Positions 39,500 through 48,431 are shown, counted from the first letter of the stretch. The stretch: 64,000 nt of DNA from Kitasatospora sp052076145 (GCF_052076145.1 NZ_CP197246.1:4836001-4900000); one strand, 5' to 3'. The notes: a model not told the origin generated them from the letters alone. Program-made: numbers and translations.

Positions 39500-40840
39500 T
39501 CAGACGGTGACGAGCTCCTCGCTCGGCAGCTCCACCTGGGCGCCGAGGTCACGCAGCTTGTCCATGAAGTTCTCGTAACCGCGGTTGATCAGGTCGATGC
39601 CGTGCACCTTCGAGGTGCCCTCGGCGGCCAGCGCCGCGATCAGGTACGAGAAGCCGCCGCGCAGGTCCGGGATGACCAGCTCGGCGCCCATCAGCTTCGA
39701 CGGGCCGGAGACGACCGCCGAGTGCTGGAAGTTGCGGGCGCCGAAGCGGCACGGGGTGGAGCCCAGGCACTCGCTGTAGAGCTGGATGTGCGCGCCCATC
39801 TGGTTCAGCGCCGAGGTGAAGCCGAGCCGCGACTCGTACACCGTCTCGTGGACGATGGAGAGCCCGCTCGCCTGCGTCAGCGCGACGACCAGCGGCTGCT
39901 GCCAGTCGGTCTGGAAGCCGGGGTGCACGTCCGTCTCCAGGGCGATCGCCTTGAGCTCGCCGCCCGGGTGCCAGAAGCGGATGCCCTCGTCGTCGATCTC
40001 GAAGGCACCCCCGACCTTCCGGAAGGTGTTCAGGAAGGTCATCATCGGGATCTGGTCGGCGCCCCGGACGTAGATGTCGCCCTTGGTGGCCAGCGCGGCG
40101 CAGGCCCAGGAGGCGGCCTCCAGGCGGTCCGGCAGCGCGCGGTGGTTGTAGCCGCTCAGCTCGTCCACGCCGGTGATCAGGATGGTGCGGTCGGTGCCCA
40201 GCGAGATGATCGCGCCCATCTTCTGCAGCACGCAGATCAGGTCGACGATCTCCGGCTCGATGGCCGCGTTGCGCAGCTCGGTGACGCCCTCGGCGAGCAC
40301 GGCCGTCAGCAGCACCTGCTCGGTCGCGCCGACCGACGGGTACGGCAGCTCGATCCGGGTGCCGCGCAGCCGCTGCTGGGCCACCAGATAGGTGCCCTGC
40401 GGGTGCTTCTCGATCGTGGCGCCGAACTGGCGCAGCACCTCGAAGTGGAAGTCGACCGGCCGGCCGCCGATGTCGCAGCCGCCGAGGCCCGGGATGAACG
40501 CGTGGCCCAGGCGGTGCAGCAGCGGGCCGCAGAACAGGATCGGGATGCGCGAGGAGCCCGCGTGCGCGTCGATGTCGGCGACGTTGGCGCTCTCCACGTG
40601 CGAGGGGTCGAGGATCAGCTCGCCCTCCTCGTCGCCGGTGCGGACGGTCACCCCGTGCAGCTGCAGCAGGCCGCGGACGACCTTGACGTCACGGATGTCC
40701 GGGACGTTGCGCAGTCTGCTGGGGCCCGTGCCGAGCAGGGCGGCGACCATGGCCTTGGGGACCAGGTTCTTCGCACCGCGGACGCGGATCTCGCCTTCGA
40801 GCGGGTTTCCGCCGTGGACCAGCAGGACGTCGTCGGTCAT
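39500..40840 (-). CDS. murA: UDP-N-acetylglucosamine 1-carboxyvinyltransferase
   Basis: MurA carries out the first committed step of peptidoglycan synthesis: transfer of enolpyruvate from PEP to UDP-GlcNAc. The 446-residue protein has the UDP-GlcNAc-binding opening VHGGNPLEGEIRVRGAKN, with the conserved Lys-Asn pair, and the catalytic loop PGLGGCDIGGRPVD with C122, the residue alkylated by fosfomycin. Since the Cys is kept (not Asp as in mycobacteria), the enzyme should be fosfomycin-sensitive. The start is ATG 40838-40840; an in-frame TTG or GTG extension to 40876 is unnecessary. It is transcribed alone towards hup. The 260 bases upstream, with an AT-richer part at 40935-40985, should hold its promoter and that of the divergent algH-like gene. 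Confidence 0.97.
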   Translation of the reverse strand: MTDDVLLVHGGNPLEGEIRVRGAKNLVPKAMVAALLGTGPSRLRNVPDIRDVKVVRGLLQLHGVTVRTGDEEGELILDPSHVESANVADIDAHAGSSRIPILFCGPLLHRLGHAFIPGLGGCDIGGRPVDFHFEVLRQFGATIEKHPQGTYLVAQQRLRGTRIELPYPSVGATEQVLLTAVLAEGVTELRNAAIEPEIVDLICVLQKMGAIISLGTDRTILITGVDELSGYNHRALPDRLEAASWACAALATKGDIYVRGADQIPMMTFLNTFRKVGGAFEIDDEGIRFWHPGGELKAIALETDVHPGFQTDWQQPLVVALTQASGLSIVHETVYESRLGFTSALNQMGAHIQLYSECLGSTPCRFGARNFQHSAVVSGPSKLMGAELVIPDLRGGFSYLIAALAAEGTSKVHGIDLINRGYENFMDKLRDLGAQVELPSEELVTV

Positions 40841-41101
40841 CGTTCTCGCAATCCGGGATGCCAGGGGGGAGGGCACGTGCTGTGGCCTGGGTGTGGCCCC
40901 GGGGGACCGGGGATCAAAGGAGCCACCACCACCTGTAGATGGTAATGGCCGGTCGAATGGTTCCCTTGCGCCCTATTAGTGATGGTGCTCTCTCCTGGGG
41001 CCCACGGACCCCCGGGTTGGGCCGTACGGGTGTTCGTGGCCGAGGGTGCGGGTTTCGTGTTGGGGGCGGCCTCCGGGCCGGGGTTGCGGGATCATAGCGG
41101 C

Positions 41102-41671
41102 ATGACCCCGGCCCTCTCGCACACCGGCCGCCTCCTCGTCGCGACGCCCGTACTGACCGACCCGAACTTCGCGCGGTCGGTGGTGCTGCTGCTCGACCAC
41201 GACCCGCAGGGGGCGCTGGGCGTGGTGCTGAACCGGCCGACACCGGTCGAGGTCGAGCGGGTGCTGGACGGCTGGGCCGACCTCGCCGGGCGCCCGGCCG
41301 TAGTCTTCCAGGGCGGCCCCGTCGGGCTGGACTCGGCGCTCGCGGTGGCCGTCGTCCCCGGCGAGCCCGGCCAGGCCGAGCCGCTCGGCTGGCGACGGGT
41401 GCGCGGCGCGATCGGCCTGGTCGACCTGGAGGCGCCACCGGAGGTGCTGGCGGGCGAGCTGGGCGGCCTGCGGGTCTTCGCCGGGTACGCCGGCTGGTCA
41501 CCCGGCCAGCTGGAGACCGAGGTCGCCGAGGGGGCCTGGTACCTCGTCGACTGTGAGCCGGGCGACATCTTCGACCCCGAGCCCGAGCGGCTCTGGCGCT
41601 CGGTGCTGCGCCGCCAGCGCGGGCCGCTGGCGATCCTCGCCACCTACCCCGACGACCCGACGCTGAACTGA
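41102..41671 (+). CDS. YqgE/AlgH family protein (UPF0301)
   Basis: This 189-residue protein is of the widespread YqgE/AlgH family, whose biochemical role is unresolved (linked to transcription of alginate genes in Pseudomonas, and proposed to act on protein or RNA modification elsewhere). The family hallmarks are present: GRLLVATPVLTDPNFARSVVLLLDHD at the start, GALGVVLNRPT, FQGGPV and the aromatic FAGYAGWSPGQLE. The start is ATG 41102. The frame is open 41 codons further upstream, but that part has no similarity. CATAGC just ahead of the ATG suggests a leaderless transcript. It is followed 68 bases later by the DUF3039 gene. Confidence 0.92.
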   Translation: MTPALSHTGRLLVATPVLTDPNFARSVVLLLDHDPQGALGVVLNRPTPVEVERVLDGWADLAGRPAVVFQGGPVGLDSALAVAVVPGEPGQAEPLGWRRVRGAIGLVDLEAPPEVLAGELGGLRVFAGYAGWSPGQLETEVAEGAWYLVDCEPGDIFDPEPERLWRSVLRRQRGPLAILATYPDDPTLN

Positions 41672-41739
41672 CAGTCTCGGGGGGCCTTGGGGTTTCGGTG
41701 CTGGCTCGGTCCGGAGCGGCGCCCATAGACTTGGCACCC

Positions 41740-42015
41740 ATGAGCACTCTTGAGCCCGAGCGCGGCCTCGGCACCGGCACCCTGGTCGAGCCCGTCCCCC
41801 AGGTGTCGCACGGGGACGGCGACCACGAGCGCTACGCGCACTACGTCCAGAAGGACAAGATCATGGAGAGCGCGCTCTCCGGCACCCCGGTCGTCGCGCT
41901 CTGCGGCAAGGTCTGGGTCCCCGGGCGCGACCCGAAGAAGTACCCGGTCTGCCCGATGTGCAAGGAGATCTTCGAGGGCATCGAGCAGCCGAAGGACGGC
42001 GACAAGGACAAGTAG
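41740..42015 (+). CDS. DUF3039 protein, small putative zinc-binding protein
   Basis: This 91-residue protein of the actinobacterial DUF3039 family has unknown function. It is highly conserved in the part ERYAHYVQKDKIMESALSG, followed by three Cys (LCGKVW and CPMCKEIF) that look like a small metal-binding knuckle near residues 54-80, and a charged C-terminus. There is no signal or membrane segment. The start is ATG 41740, with TAGACT at 41726-41731 only eight bases ahead, so the mRNA is probably leaderless or nearly so. The strong conservation of the whole protein across the family suggests a housekeeping role, perhaps contact with RNA or RNA polymerase, but this is a guess. Confidence 0.85.
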   Translation: MSTLEPERGLGTGTLVEPVPQVSHGDGDHERYAHYVQKDKIMESALSGTPVVALCGKVWVPGRDPKKYPVCPMCKEIFEGIEQPKDGDKDK

Positions 42016-42084
42016 CACGCAGGCGGAGTCGCCCGCGATCGGCCTTTCTCGCGTTCGGCCTTGCCCAGGGTCGGCCTTACTCGC

Positions 42085-42100
42085 ATTGGTCTATGCCAAT
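42085..42100. promoter_or_regulatory. Probable DasR operator (dre) of the hexosaminidase gene
   Basis: ATTGGTCTATGCCAAT resembles the DasR-responsive element ACTGGTCTAGACCACT at about 12 of 16 positions and keeps the TGGTCTA half and the CCA half. It lies 28 bases before the start codon of a GH20 enzyme that releases N-acetylglucosamine, exactly the type of gene DasR (GntR family) represses until amino-sugar phosphates accumulate. Confidence 0.75.
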
Positions 42101-42127
42101 CGCGGTGGCGCGGGGCAGGATGACCGC

Positions 42128-43741
42128 ATGGACATCCTCCCCGCACCGCTGAGCGCGCAGCACGCCGAGGAAGGGGCCCTGCCCCTCGGCCCGGCCACCA
42201 CGCTGACCGCCGGGCCCGGCACCGAAGCCGTCGCCGCCTGGCTGCGCGCCGCCCTCGCCGCCGCGACCGGCCTCCCACTGCCGCCCGGCCCGCCCGGCCC
42301 GCCCGGGGCATCCGGCGCGTCCGGCATCGAGCTGGCGCTCGACTCCGCGCTGCCGGCGGAGGGGTACCGGATCACCGTCCGCGACGGGCGGGCCGTGCTG
42401 CTCGGCGGCACGGCCGCCGGGGTCTTCTGGGGTGCTCAGACCCTGCGGCAGCTGCTCGGCCCGGCGGCCCTGCGCCGCGCGGCCGTCCGCCGCACCGGCT
42501 GGGTGCTCCCTGGCTGCGAGATCGAGGACGCCCCGCGCTTCGGCTGGCGCGGCGTGCTGCTGGACGTCTCCCGGCACTTCCTGCCCAAGGCGGACGTGCT
42601 GCGCTTCCTCGACCTGATGGCCGCGCACAAGCTCAACGTCCTGCACCTGCACCTCACGGACGACCAGGGCTGGCGGATCGAGATCCGGCGCTACCCCCGG
42701 CTGACCTCCGTCGGCGGCTGGCGGGAGCGCTCGATGGTCGGCTTCCGCGCCGGTGAGCGCCGCGACGACCGCCCGCACGGCGGCTACTACACCCAGGACG
42801 ACCTGCGCGAGATCGTCGCGTACGCCGCTGACCGGCAGATCACCGTCGTCCCCGAGATCGACGTGCCCGGCCACGCCCAGGCCGCCATCGCCGCCCACCC
42901 CGAGCTCGGCAACACCGACGTGCTGGACACCGGCGCGCTCGGCGTCTGGACGGACTGGGGCGTCAACCCCAACGTGCTGAACGTCTCGGACGCCACCCTG
43001 CGGTTCTACGAGGGCGTGCTGGAGGAGGTGCTGGAGATCTTCCCCTCCGAGTTCGTCCACATCGGCGGCGACGAGTGCCCCAAGGAGCAGTGGAAGGCCA
43101 GCCCCGCCGCCCAGGCCCGGATCGCCGAGCTGGGCCTGGCGGGGGAGGACGAGCTGCAGAGCTGGTTCATCCGGCACTTCGACGGCTGGCTCAGCGCGCG
43201 GGGCCGCCGGATGATCGGCTGGGACGAGATCCTGGAGGGCGGCCTGGCGCCGGGCGCGGCCGTCTCCTCCTGGCGCGGCTACGAGGGCGGCGTGGCCGCC
43301 GCGAAGGCCGGGCACGACGTGGTGATGTGCCCCGAGCAGCACGTCTACCTCGACCACCGGCAGGCCGCCGGGACGGACGAGCCGATCCCCGTCGGGTACG
43401 TCCGCACGTTGGAGGACGTCTACCGCTTCGAGCCGGTGCCGCCGGAGCTGGACGCGGCGGCCGCCGCCCACGTGATCGGCACCCAGGCCAACCTCTGGAC
43501 GGAGTTCGCGGACAGCGCGCGGGACGTCGACTACCGGGCCTTCCCCCGGCTCGCCGCGTTCGCCGAGGTCGCCTGGTCCGACCTCCCGCGTGACCCGGCG
43601 GCCCGCGACTGGGCCGGGTTCGAGCAGCGGATGACCAGCCACTACGCCCGGCTGGACGCCCTCGGCGTCGAGTACCGGCCCCCCGCCGGCCCGCACCCCT
43701 GGCAGCGCCGCCCCGGCGTCCTCGGCCGTCCGATCGGGTAG
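42128..43741 (+). CDS. Beta-N-acetylhexosaminidase (GH20)
   Basis: This GH20 enzyme removes terminal N-acetylglucosamine from chitooligosaccharides or cell-wall fragments by substrate-assisted catalysis. The 537-residue protein has an N-terminal alpha/beta domain (about 1-140) and the TIM barrel with DVSRHFLPKADVLRFLDLMA, the catalytic Asp-Glu pair D315-E316 in HIGGDECPKEQW, and the substrate-stacking Trp motifs SSWRGYEGG and TQANLWTEF. No signal peptide is visible, so it probably acts in the cytoplasm on imported oligosaccharides, which fits control by the dre-like site 28 bases upstream. The start is ATG 42128; the long in-frame extension from 41750 reads through the DUF3039 gene and is rejected. 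Confidence 0.94.
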   Translation: MDILPAPLSAQHAEEGALPLGPATTLTAGPGTEAVAAWLRAALAAATGLPLPPGPPGPPGASGASGIELALDSALPAEGYRITVRDGRAVLLGGTAAGVFWGAQTLRQLLGPAALRRAAVRRTGWVLPGCEIEDAPRFGWRGVLLDVSRHFLPKADVLRFLDLMAAHKLNVLHLHLTDDQGWRIEIRRYPRLTSVGGWRERSMVGFRAGERRDDRPHGGYYTQDDLREIVAYAADRQITVVPEIDVPGHAQAAIAAHPELGNTDVLDTGALGVWTDWGVNPNVLNVSDATLRFYEGVLEEVLEIFPSEFVHIGGDECPKEQWKASPAAQARIAELGLAGEDELQSWFIRHFDGWLSARGRRMIGWDEILEGGLAPGAAVSSWRGYEGGVAAAKAGHDVVMCPEQHVYLDHRQAAGTDEPIPVGYVRTLEDVYRFEPVPPELDAAAAAHVIGTQANLWTEFADSARDVDYRAFPRLAAFAEVAWSDLPRDPAARDWAGFEQRMTSHYARLDALGVEYRPPAGPHPWQRRPGVLGRPIG

Positions 43742-44003
43742 GGGCGCGCCCTCGGGAACCCCGTACCACGGTGGATCGTCAAGAACTGGTGAACATCTGG
43801 TCCCGTTCGGACCGAGTGGGGGCGGAAGGCGCCCGGATTCGTCCGGGATTCTTCCCACTTGCAGGTGACCCCGGAGTTGATCGCCGAGCATTGTGTGCCA
43901 GAGTTGCCCAACCCGCACCGATCGCCCGTACCCTACGGGCCAGGCCGTTCGGCTGGGTCGGGGCTGGCAGGCGATGAGTTAAGTGGAGCACGGTGGAATC
44001 CAG

Positions 44004-44882
44004 GTGAACCGGACGATCATGCTGCCGGCCTCGCTCGACGAGGCCGTCGAGGCGCTCGCCGCCACTCCCGGAGCGGTACCGGTGGCCGGTGCCACCGACC
44101 TGATGGAAGCCGTCAACGCGGGCCGCCTGCGCCCCGCCGCGCTCATCGGCCTGGGCCGGATCAACGAACTTCGCGGCTGGCGCTACGAGGACGGCGGCAC
44201 CGCCGTCCTCGGCGCCGGCCTCACCCACGCCCGGATGGACCGCCCCGACTTCGCCGCGCTCATCCCCGCCCTCGCGGACGCCGCCCGCACCGCAGGCCCC
44301 CCGCAGATCCGCAACGTCGGCACCCTCGGCGGCAACATCGCCACCGCCGCCCCCGCCGGCGACACCCTCCCCGTGCTCGCCGCCCTGGAGGCCACCGCAA
44401 CGCTGGCCCGCGCCGGTGCCACCCGCGAGGTCCCCGTCAGCCACCTGCTCACCGGCCTCGACCCGCTGCGCCCCGGCGAGCTGCTCAGCTGGGTCCGCGT
44501 CCCGCTGCTGCACGCCCCGCAGGTCTTCCTCAAGGCCACCGGCCGCAGCGGCCCCTCCCGCGCCACCGCCTCCGTCGCGCTCGTCCTCGACCCCGCCCGC
44601 CGCGCCGTGCGCTGCGCCGTCGGCGCGGTCGCCCCCGTGCCGCTGCGCCCGCTGGAGGCCGAGGCCTGGGTGGCGGGCTGCATCGACTGGGACGCCCGCG
44701 GCGAGGAGGGCATGACCACCATCGACCCCGCAGCAGCCGCCGCCTTCGGCGAGTACGTCGCCGCCGCCTGCATCCCGGACCCGCCGGAAGGCGGTAACGA
44801 GGGGCGGGCTGCGGCCGCCGCCAGGCTGCGGCGTACCGTATCGGTGCTGGCCCGACGGGCTCTGGGAAGGGCACTGAAGTGA
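44004..44882 (+). CDS. Xanthine dehydrogenase family, FAD-binding subunit
   Basis: This is the medium subunit of a molybdenum hydroxylase. The 292-residue protein has the FAD-binding opening with PVAGATDLMEAV (about 24-36), the second FAD motif IRNVGTLGGNIATAAPAGDTLP (about 100-122) and the CO-dehydrogenase flavoprotein C-terminal domain from about 165. It would pass electrons from the 2Fe-2S subunit through FAD to NAD+ or another acceptor. The start is taken as GTG 44004, eight bases behind GGTGGAAT; GTG 43983 in frame is an alternative. The stop overlaps the next start (GTGA), so the three subunits form one translationally coupled operon. The 260 bases before it hold no gene. Confidence 0.92.
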   Translation: MNRTIMLPASLDEAVEALAATPGAVPVAGATDLMEAVNAGRLRPAALIGLGRINELRGWRYEDGGTAVLGAGLTHARMDRPDFAALIPALADAARTAGPPQIRNVGTLGGNIATAAPAGDTLPVLAALEATATLARAGATREVPVSHLLTGLDPLRPGELLSWVRVPLLHAPQVFLKATGRSGPSRATASVALVLDPARRAVRCAVGAVAPVPLRPLEAEAWVAGCIDWDARGEEGMTTIDPAAAAAFGEYVAAACIPDPPEGGNEGRAAAAARLRRTVSVLARRALGRALK

Positions 44883-45973
44883 CGACGGACTCGATCGGCT
44901 TCGGCCACGTCGACCTGGGGCAGGATCTGCTCGGCTTCGGCCTGGGCAGCGGCGGCACCCGCCCCTGCGCCTCCTACACCCTGCGCGTGAACGGCGTCGA
45001 CCGGCCCGTCACCGACGCCTGGATCGGCGAGAGCCTGCTCTACGTGCTGCGCGAGCGGCTCGGCCTCGCCGGGGCCAAGGACGGTTGCGAGCAGGGCGAG
45101 TGCGGCGCCTGCTCGGTGCAGGTCGACGGGCAGCTGGTCGCCGGGTGCCTGGTGCCCGCCGCGCTCGCCTCCGACAGCGAGATCGCCACCGTCGAGGGCC
45201 TCTCCGCCGCCGGCACCGCCAGTGACGTGCAGCAGGCCCTCGCCGACTCCGGCGCCGTGCAGTGCGGCTACTGCACCCCCGGCATGGCGATGGCCGTCCA
45301 CGACCTGCTCCAGCGCAACCACCGGCCCAGCGAGGTCGAGGCCCGGCAGGCGCTCTGCGGCAACCTCTGCCGCTGCACCGGCTACCGGGGCGCGCTCGCC
45401 GCCGTCCAGGCCGTCGCCGAGGCGCGCGCCGCCGAGGAGGAGGAACTGCTGCTGCCGGCGGAGAACGAGACCGCCGACGTCGAGCCGCTTGCCGAAGCTG
45501 TGGCTGCGCCCGTTGTGCCCGCGCAGTCCGCCGCCGACCTGCCGCTCGCCGGGGAGCTGCCGCTCTACGCCGACTCCGAGCTCTGGGTCGAGGCCGACCC
45601 GCCGCAGCCCACCGCCGCCGGGACGGGCCTCGGCGTCGGCATCGACTACGGCGCCGCCGCGACCACCCACCAGACCGGCATCTACGAGCCCGCCGGATAC
45701 CCGCCGTACCCCGCGACCCCGCCGGGGTACGAGGCCCAGCCCGGCTACGAGACCTCGTACGAGACCCCCTACGACGCCTCGTTCGACGCCGTCTACGAGC
45801 CCGCCCAGTACGAGGCGACGCCCGCCCACGGCACCGTCCACGACGGCGGCGGCTACGACGGCACCCCCGCCCACGGCACCCCGTACATCCCGACCCCCGC
45901 CCACGGGACGGAGTACCAGGAAGCGGCCGCCCACTTCCCCCAGCCGACGGCCCCTGAGGACGACCACGCATGA
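44879..45973 (+). CDS. Xanthine dehydrogenase family, 2Fe-2S subunit with long repetitive tail
   Basis: This is the small subunit of a molybdenum hydroxylase. Residues about 30-185 form the complete two-cluster module: ferredoxin-type cluster CEQGECGACSV with a further Cys in VAGCL, then the helical cluster domain with CGYCTPGM and CGNLCRCTGY. Eight cluster Cys are present. The unusual part is the remaining 180 residues, an acidic, Pro/Tyr/Glu-rich, apparently disordered tail with repeated units (YET or YEA patterns, and PAHGT four times at about 305-350). Ordinary family members end soon after the second cluster domain. The start GTG 44879 overlaps the FAD-subunit stop, and the stop overlaps the next start (ATGA). 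The tail could tether the complex or recruit a partner (inference). Confidence 0.9.
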   Translation: MTTDSIGFGHVDLGQDLLGFGLGSGGTRPCASYTLRVNGVDRPVTDAWIGESLLYVLRERLGLAGAKDGCEQGECGACSVQVDGQLVAGCLVPAALASDSEIATVEGLSAAGTASDVQQALADSGAVQCGYCTPGMAMAVHDLLQRNHRPSEVEARQALCGNLCRCTGYRGALAAVQAVAEARAAEEEELLLPAENETADVEPLAEAVAAPVVPAQSAADLPLAGELPLYADSELWVEADPPQPTAAGTGLGVGIDYGAAATTHQTGIYEPAGYPPYPATPPGYEAQPGYETSYETPYDASFDAVYEPAQYEATPAHGTVHDGGGYDGTPAHGTPYIPTPAHGTEYQEAAAHFPQPTAPEDDHA

Positions 45974-48291
45974 GCTCGCCCACCGACCTCGCCCCGGCCC
46001 CCACCGCCGACGAGGCCCCGGCCGCCGACCCGTACGGCCTCGGCAGCTCCGCGCTGCGCAGCGACGCCCTCCCCAAGGCCCTCGGGATCTACCCCTACGC
46101 CGCCGACCTCTGGGCCGAGGGCCTGCTCTGGGGCGCCGTCCTGCGCGCCCCCCACCCACATGCGCGGATCGTCTCCGTCGACACCTCCGCCGCGCTCGCC
46201 ATCCCCGGCGTGCACGCCGTGATCACCGCGGCCGATCTCCCCCCCGGCCCCGAAGGCACCCCCGACGGCGCACCGGACGGCCCGATCACCGCCGACCGCC
46301 CGATCCTCGCCAGCGGCCTCGTCCGCCACCAGGGCGAGCCCGTCGCCGCCGTCGCCGCCGACCACCCCGACACCGCCCGCCTCGCCGCCGCCGCCGTCCT
46401 CGTCGAGTACGAGGTGCTGGAGCCCGTCACCGACCCTGAGCAGGCGTTCAACGCCCCGCCGCTGCACCCCGACGGCAACCTCTTCCGGCACATCCCGCTG
46501 CGCACCGGCGACCCCGAGGCCGTCGGCGAGATCATCGTCGAGGGCCTCTACCAGGTCGGCCGCCAGGACCCGGCCCCCCTCGGAGCCGAGGCCGGGCTCG
46601 CCGTGCCGCGCCCCGACGGCGGCGTCGAACTGCACCTCTCCTCCACCGACCCGCACGGCGACCGCGACCGCACCGCCGCCTGCCTCGGCCTGGAGCCGGA
46701 CCGCGTCCGCCTCGTCGTCACCGGAGTCCCCGGCGCCACCGCCGACCGCGAGGACCTCTCCTTCCAGGTCACGCTGGCCCTGCTGGCGCTGCGCACCGGC
46801 CGCCCGGTGAAGATGACCCTCACCCGGGAGGAGTCCTTCCAGACCCACACCTCCCGCCACCCCGCCCTGCTGCGCTACCGCCACCACGCGGACGCCGACG
46901 GCCGCCTGGTCAAGATCGAGGCGCAGATCCTGCTGGACGGCGGCGCCTACGCGGACGTCTCCGCCGAGGCACTGGCCGCCGCCACTGCCTTCTCCGTCGG
47001 CCCCTACAACTGCCCCAACGTCTTCGTCGACGCCTGGGCCGTCCGCACCAACAACCCGCCCGCCGGGCGGATGCGCGGCGAGGGCGCCCTGCAGAGCTGC
47101 TTCGCGCACGAGTCCCAGCTCGACCAGTTGGCTCTCCGGGTGGGCGTGGACCCGTTGGAGATCCGCCGCCGCAACGCGATGGCCACCGGCGACCCGCTGC
47201 CGACCGGCCAGGCCGTCACCTGCCCCGCACCGGTCGCCGCCCTGCTGGACGCCGTCTCCGCGTCCCCGCTGCCGCTGTTGCCGATGGACGACCCCGAGGG
47301 CGACTGGCTGCTGCCCGGCGGCCCCGGCGGCGCGGGTGACCCGTCGGCCGTGCGGCGAGGCATCGGGTACGCCGTCGGCATGGTCCACATGCTCGGCGCC
47401 GAGGGCGAGGACGAGGTCTCCACCGCGACCGTACGGGTCAGCGGCGACCACGCCACCGTCATCTGCGCGGCGGTTGACTCCGGGCAGGGTTTCGCGACAC
47501 TCGCCCGGCAGATCGTGCAGTCCGTGCTGGGCGTGACGGAGGTCTACATCGCGCCGGTGGACAGCGACCAGTCGATCGCGGGCCCGTCCGCGCGAGGCCG
47601 GCACACCTGGGTCTCCGGCGGCGCGGTCGAACGGGCCGCCCTGATGGTCCGCCACCAGCTGCTCCAGCCGATCGCCGCCAACTTCGGCATGTCGGTCGAA
47701 CTGCTCTCGATCGCCGACGGCAAGATCACCTCCTACGACGGCGTCCTCGGCATGCCCGTGGGGGAAGCCCTGGAGGGCAAGGAGCTGTGGGCCACCGCGC
47801 AGTGCCGCCCCCACCCGACCGAGCCGCTCGACGAAGCCGGGCAGGGGGACGCCTTCGTGTCGGTCGCCTTCTGCGCCATGCGGGCGGTCGTCGATGTCGA
47901 CATCGAGCTGGGCGCCGTGCGGGTCGTCGACGTGACGGTCGCCCAGGACGTCGGCCGGGCACTCAACCCGCGCCAGATCGAGGAGCGGATCGAGGCCGGA
48001 GTCGCCCAGGGCGTCGGCCTGGCCCTGCTGGAAGACCTCCGGACGGAGGGCGGCCGCCTGGTCAACCCCTCCCTGACGGGCTATCGGCTGCCGACCGCCC
48101 TGGACACGCCCGACGTGCGGATCGCTGCGCTGCTGGAGGAACGCGACGTCGTCGCGACGTTCGGCGCCAAGGCCGTCAGCGCAGTCCCGGCCGTGGTCGC
48201 CCCGGCAGCGGTCGCGGCCGCCGTCCGGGCAGCGACCGGCCTGCCGGTCGGACGCCTCCCGATCCTGGCTGAGGACGCCATCGTCGGGTGA
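45970..48291 (+). CDS. Xanthine dehydrogenase family, molybdopterin-binding subunit lacking the expected catalytic Glu
   Basis: This is the large subunit of a molybdenum hydroxylase, 773 residues. The N-terminal aldehyde oxidase/xanthine dehydrogenase a/b hammerhead domain (about 35-155) is followed by the molybdopterin-binding domain with TLTREESFQTHTSRHP, the motif AGRMRGEGALQS and QGFATLARQIVQ. In active family members a conserved Lys-Gly-x-Gly-Glu segment near the C-terminus supplies the base that activates the Mo-OH. Here the equivalent stretch reads FGAKAVSAVPAVV, with Ala738 where Glu is expected. The enzyme may be inactive as a hydroxylase, use another base, or have another role. The start overlaps the 2Fe-2S stop (ATGA). 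A hairpin at 48348 ends the operon. The substrate is unknown. Confidence 0.88.
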   Translation: MSSPTDLAPAPTADEAPAADPYGLGSSALRSDALPKALGIYPYAADLWAEGLLWGAVLRAPHPHARIVSVDTSAALAIPGVHAVITAADLPPGPEGTPDGAPDGPITADRPILASGLVRHQGEPVAAVAADHPDTARLAAAAVLVEYEVLEPVTDPEQAFNAPPLHPDGNLFRHIPLRTGDPEAVGEIIVEGLYQVGRQDPAPLGAEAGLAVPRPDGGVELHLSSTDPHGDRDRTAACLGLEPDRVRLVVTGVPGATADREDLSFQVTLALLALRTGRPVKMTLTREESFQTHTSRHPALLRYRHHADADGRLVKIEAQILLDGGAYADVSAEALAAATAFSVGPYNCPNVFVDAWAVRTNNPPAGRMRGEGALQSCFAHESQLDQLALRVGVDPLEIRRRNAMATGDPLPTGQAVTCPAPVAALLDAVSASPLPLLPMDDPEGDWLLPGGPGGAGDPSAVRRGIGYAVGMVHMLGAEGEDEVSTATVRVSGDHATVICAAVDSGQGFATLARQIVQSVLGVTEVYIAPVDSDQSIAGPSARGRHTWVSGGAVERAALMVRHQLLQPIAANFGMSVELLSIADGKITSYDGVLGMPVGEALEGKELWATAQCRPHPTEPLDEAGQGDAFVSVAFCAMRAVVDVDIELGAVRVVDVTVAQDVGRALNPRQIEERIEAGVAQGVGLALLEDLRTEGGRLVNPSLTGYRLPTALDTPDVRIAALLEERDVVATFGAKAVSAVPAVVAPAAVAAAVRAATGLPVGRLPILAEDAIVG

Positions 48292-48347
48292 CGCTGCCCC
48301 CCCAAGCTCAAGGGAGCCTCAACTCGCGGGTGTGGAACCCGTGTAGG

Positions 48348-48369
48348 GGCGTGGGCCCCTGCCCACGCC
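48348..48369 (+). terminator. Terminator of the molybdenum-hydroxylase operon
   Basis: GGCGTGGGC-CCCT-GCCCACGCC is a perfect 9-bp stem with a four-base loop, 56 bases after the operon stop codon. Confidence 0.7.
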
Positions 48370-48378
48370 AGCCGGACG

Positions 48379-48393
48379 AGCGATACGATCGCA
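48379..48393 (+). promoter_or_regulatory. Shared promoter motif, copy 1 (upstream of the mycosin gene)
   Basis: AGCGATACGATCGCA matches at 13 of 15 positions the segment AGCGCTACGATCGAA found upstream of the type VII protein gene at 49850. Both contain the -10-like TACGAT. The leader from here to the mycosin ATG at 48464 is about 70 bases. Confidence 0.45.
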
Positions 48394-48431
48394 CCGGGCC
48401 GTCCTGTGTTTCGGGACGAACCAGGTACAGA

